In this document: piece by piece, positions 15,125 through 17,113 of the stretch | Layout: each line of letters opens with the position of its first letter | How positions within the stretch are numbered: position 1 is the stretch's first letter | Assembly (NCBI GenBank): GCA_018644785.1 | Contig: JABGPV010000091.1 | Span: 1 to 17,113, forward strand | Source of the DNA: Deltaproteobacteria bacterium | GTDB taxonomy: Bacteria > Desulfobacterota > DSM-4660 > Desulfatiglandales > Desulfatiglandaceae | Direction of reading: 5' to 3' | Length of the DNA stretch: 17,113 nt | Translations under genes and position numbers: made by a program | The notes under the pieces: generated by a model | What the model was told of the DNA's origin: nothing | The model's database searches: none | What the model saw: the letters and a program-made list of their open reading frames with translations, nothing else

Positions 15125-15358
15125 ATGTTTGGCATTTTTTGGTGGATACGCCAGGTCTTTCTGATCCTTATCGGTTGTTGTTTCCTGGGTTTCGGCATTC
15201 TGATGTTGATATCCGCCTATAAACTTGAAAACCCCTATTCTTTTATCATGTCTTTTTTTGCTTCAAATCTCATGATTCTCATCAGCGCCACCCTGGTGCT
15301 GGGGTTTGTTTTGCGAATGATAAAGGCCCACAAACTTTCCAAAAACAACGAAGATTAG
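15125..15358 (+). CDS. Small two-helix membrane protein of unknown function
   Basis: A 77-residue protein. The ATG at 15125 is taken as the start; a TTG at 15107 in the same frame is possible but has no better ribosome site. Two hydrophobic segments are visible, residues ~8-30 (VFLILIGCCFLGFGILMLI) and ~40-62 (FFASNLMILISATLVLGF), joined by a short polar loop and followed by a basic, charged tail (RMIKAHKLSKNNED). This is a hairpin inner-membrane topology. I recognise no family. It sits between the mutase chaperone and the XRE-cupin regulator (21 bp before the latter) and is probably co-transcribed, but nothing in the sequence ties it to the pathway. Confidence 0.6.
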   Translation: MFGIFWWIRQVFLILIGCCFLGFGILMLISAYKLENPYSFIMSFFASNLMILISATLVLGFVLRMIKAHKLSKNNED

Positions 15359-15379
15359 AGAAGACGTCAGGAGGGATCC

Positions 15380-15928
15380 ATGCCGGTTGGAAAAAAAGAC
15401 AAACCCATCGGGAAGCGGCTCATGAAGTTGAGGAAAGATAAAAAGCTTACCCTCAAGCACCTGGCCAATGAAACGGGACTTAAACCCAGATTTATCTCTC
15501 AGGTGGAAAAGGGCGAGGTGATGCCACCGGTTTCGGTGATCCTCCAGCTATCGAAAGCGCTCGAAGTGGACTCGAGTATTCTGCTAAGGGAGGAAAAGAA
15601 ACGTGCGGGCCTTAAATCTGCGGAAGGATATCAGAAACGAACCGAGGCCTATAGCTACGAAACCCTGACGCCTGAAGCGAGGCATAAACGACTGAAAGCC
15701 TTTAAGATATTGGTTGATCCCAAATCCGAACACAAGCCTGTGGGGTACCAGCATGTGGGAGAGGAATTCCAGTATGTGCTCAAGGGGAAAATCGAAGTGA
15801 TGGTGGGTGAGAACAAGAATCTTCTGGGCCCCGGGGAGAGTCTCCATTTCGATTCTTCCATTGTCCACAAACTGCGGAATATCAGCTCGGAGACAGCGGA
15901 ACTTCTGGTGGTGCTCTATACGCCTTGA
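15380..15928 (+). CDS. XRE-family HTH regulator with C-terminal cupin domain
   Basis: A 182-residue protein. The ATG at 15380 is preceded by AGGAGG (15369-15374). Residues ~8-68 form an XRE/Cro-type helix-turn-helix (LMKLRKDKKLTLKHLANETG, then FISQVEKGEVMPPVSVILQL). Residues ~105-181 are a small cupin: GYQHVGEEFQYVLKG (122-136) is cupin motif 1, reduced to a single His, and PGESLHFDSSIVHKLRN (151-167) is motif 2. The metal-ligand set is incomplete compared with HxH(x)nE cupins, so it may bind a small ligand rather than act as a metal enzyme. Such fusions commonly control nearby catabolic genes; being embedded in the cluster it probably regulates it in response to an acid or acyl-CoA. The operator was not identified. 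Confidence 0.9.
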   Translation: MPVGKKDKPIGKRLMKLRKDKKLTLKHLANETGLKPRFISQVEKGEVMPPVSVILQLSKALEVDSSILLREEKKRAGLKSAEGYQKRTEAYSYETLTPEARHKRLKAFKILVDPKSEHKPVGYQHVGEEFQYVLKGKIEVMVGENKNLLGPGESLHFDSSIVHKLRNISSETAELLVVLYTP

Positions 15929-15990
15929 TGCGGGTATGACAACAAAACCCGTTTCCAATGCTCCATTGCGGGATTGTTTGAGGGAGAAAA

Positions 15991-17113
15991 ATGGCCTACC
16001 AACTCAATGAAGAACAGCGGATGATCCGTGCCATGGTCAGGGAGTTTGCCAGGGAGAGTGTTTTACCCACTGCCGCAGAAAGGGATGTAACCGGCGAATT
16101 CCCCGCCGAGAATCTCAAAAAAATGGGTGAACTGGGCCTGTTGGGCATGAATGCACCGGTGGCGTTTAACGGTGCGGGGGTGGATACGGTCAGTTATTGT
16201 CTGGCCCTTCAGGAAATCGCCTATGCCTGTGCATCCACGGCAGTGATCATGTCGGTGCACAATTCCGTGGCCTGCGGTCCCATTAACCTCTTCGGGTCCG
16301 ATTACCTGAGAGATAAATACCTGAAAAAGCTCTCCACAGGGGAAATGCTCGGTTCATTTTCCCTGACGGAGCCGGGAGCGGGTTCTGATCCCGTGAGCCA
16401 GAAAACCAAGGCCGTGCGGGACGGGGACTGCTATATCATCAATGGCAACAAGATGTTCATCACCACGGGGAAGAATTCCCATTTGACCGTGGCCACGGCT
16501 TATACGGACCCGGATAAAAAACATCGCGGCATCAGCGCCTTTGTGGTGGAGAAAGGGACGCCCGGATTTTCTGTTGGCAAGGAAGAGAAAAAAATGGGCC
16601 TTCGCGCGTCCGACACGGTGGAGTTGATTTTTGAAGATTGTCGCGTTCCGGCGGAGAATCTTCTGGGTCAGGAAGGAGACGGGTTCCTGATTGCCATGAC
16701 ATCCCTTGACGGGGGCAGAATCGGTATTTCATCCCAGTCCCTGGGGGTGGCACAAGCGTGCCTGGATGCGGCGGTGGGTTATGCCAAAGAGCGGGTCCAG
16801 TTCGGCAAGGCCATTAGTAATTTTCAGGGACTCCGGTGGATGATCGCCGATATGGCCACTCAGATTGAGGCGGCCAGGCTTCTGACCTTCAATGCCGCCG
16901 CCATGCGGGATCGCGGGGAGAACTACAGTGCGGCAGCCTCCATGGCCAAGGTGTTTGCCTCCGAGATGGCCAACAAAGTGGCCTACCAAGCCTTGCAGAT
17001 TCACGGGGGATATGGTTATATGCAGGAATACCCGGTTGAACGGTATTACCGGGATGCCCGGGTATTCACCCTTTACGAGGGGACCTCTGAAATCCAGAGG
17101 ACCGTCATTGCGA
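15991..17113 (+). CDS. Acyl-CoA dehydrogenase 2 (3' end cut by window)
   Basis: The frame is open from the ATG at 15991 (Shine-Dalgarno AGGGAGA at 15981-15987) to the window edge. It gives 374 residues of an expected ~380, so almost only the terminal few are missing. It has FSLTEPGAGSDPVSQ (123-137), an FAD-contact segment RVQFGKAISNFQGLRWMIAD (268-287) and HGGYGYMQEYPVERYYRDAR (338-357). The catalytic base Glu363 is in LYEGTSEIQR, as in short-chain and short/branched-chain enzymes. It is clearly related to the dehydrogenase at 10735 but diverged throughout, so it is a paralogue of older origin with a probably different acyl preference. Isobutyryl-CoA or 2-methylbutyryl-CoA is plausible given the mutase. 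It lies 62 bp after the regulator. Confidence 0.92.
   Translation, partial: MAYQLNEEQRMIRAMVREFARESVLPTAAERDVTGEFPAENLKKMGELGLLGMNAPVAFNGAGVDTVSYCLALQEIAYACASTAVIMSVHNSVACGPINLFGSDYLRDKYLKKLSTGEMLGSFSLTEPGAGSDPVSQKTKAVRDGDCYIINGNKMFITTGKNSHLTVATAYTDPDKKHRGISAFVVEKGTPGFSVGKEEKKMGLRASDTVELIFEDCRVPAENLLGQEGDGFLIAMTSLDGGRIGISSQSLGVAQACLDAAVGYAKERVQFGKAISNFQGLRWMIADMATQIEAARLLTFNAAAMRDRGENYSAAASMAKVFASEMANKVAYQALQIHGGYGYMQEYPVERYYRDARVFTLYEGTSEIQRTVIA

Noticed and set aside
15931..15951. CGGGT...ACCCG hairpin after the regulator gene as a terminator
   Set aside because: The stem is only five base pairs with an 11-base loop and no U-run beyond three T; too weak to call.

Overview
The window looks like chromosomal DNA of an anaerobic, fatty-acid-oxidising bacterium, most likely a sulfate reducer or relative in Desulfobacterota. 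This is inferred from the gene mix: a dedicated short-chain acyl-CoA beta-oxidation cluster with a B12-dependent acyl-CoA mutase, XRE-cupin control, a GcvT-serine hydroxymethyltransferase (SHMT) fusion and secreted Desulfobacterota-style proteins. No rRNA, tRNA, CRISPR array, transposase or integrase was seen. No gene-free stretch exceeds about 190 bp.

Left part (1-4519, + strand): the 3' part of a flavodoxin-family gene runs in from upstream. It is followed by two genes for exported proteins: a choice-of-anchor/IPT-TIG surface protein, and a 787-residue protein with GH123/DUF4091 glycoside-hydrolase features. A ~58-bp near-identical sequence occurs at the 3' end of the flavodoxin gene and again in front of the glycoside hydrolase gene, so it brackets the surface-protein gene.

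Middle (4552-7208, - strand): a GcvT (aminomethyltransferase) domain is fused to an SHMT domain. A one-base shift near 5223 splits the reading frame between the PLP-ring aspartate/histidine motif and the Schiff-base lysine. Restoring the base gives exactly the residue spacing of normal SHMTs.

Right part (7398-17113, + strand): one co-directional cluster encodes two thiolases, a crotonase, a short-chain acyl-CoA dehydrogenase, the large and small subunits of a B12 acyl-CoA mutase, a MeaB-type GTPase chaperone, a small membrane protein, an XRE-cupin regulator and a second acyl-CoA dehydrogenase (cut by the window end). The mutase belongs to the methylmalonyl-CoA mutase family, but its two substrate-discriminating positions (Tyr89 and Arg207 in the Propionibacterium enzyme) are Phe91 and Gln209. 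That is the isobutyryl-CoA mutase signature.

Read together, the right-hand cluster fits this route: isobutyryl-CoA <-> butyryl-CoA (mutase), -> crotonyl-CoA (dehydrogenase), -> 3-hydroxybutyryl-CoA (crotonase), [3-hydroxybutyryl-CoA dehydrogenase not in window], acetoacetyl-CoA -> 2 acetyl-CoA (thiolases). No methylmalonyl-CoA epimerase or propionyl-CoA carboxylation gene is present, which agrees with a non-methylmalonyl substrate. The most notable items are the mis-annotatable mutase, the broken or recoded GcvT-SHMT fusion, and two unexplained repeat/hairpin elements in front of genes.
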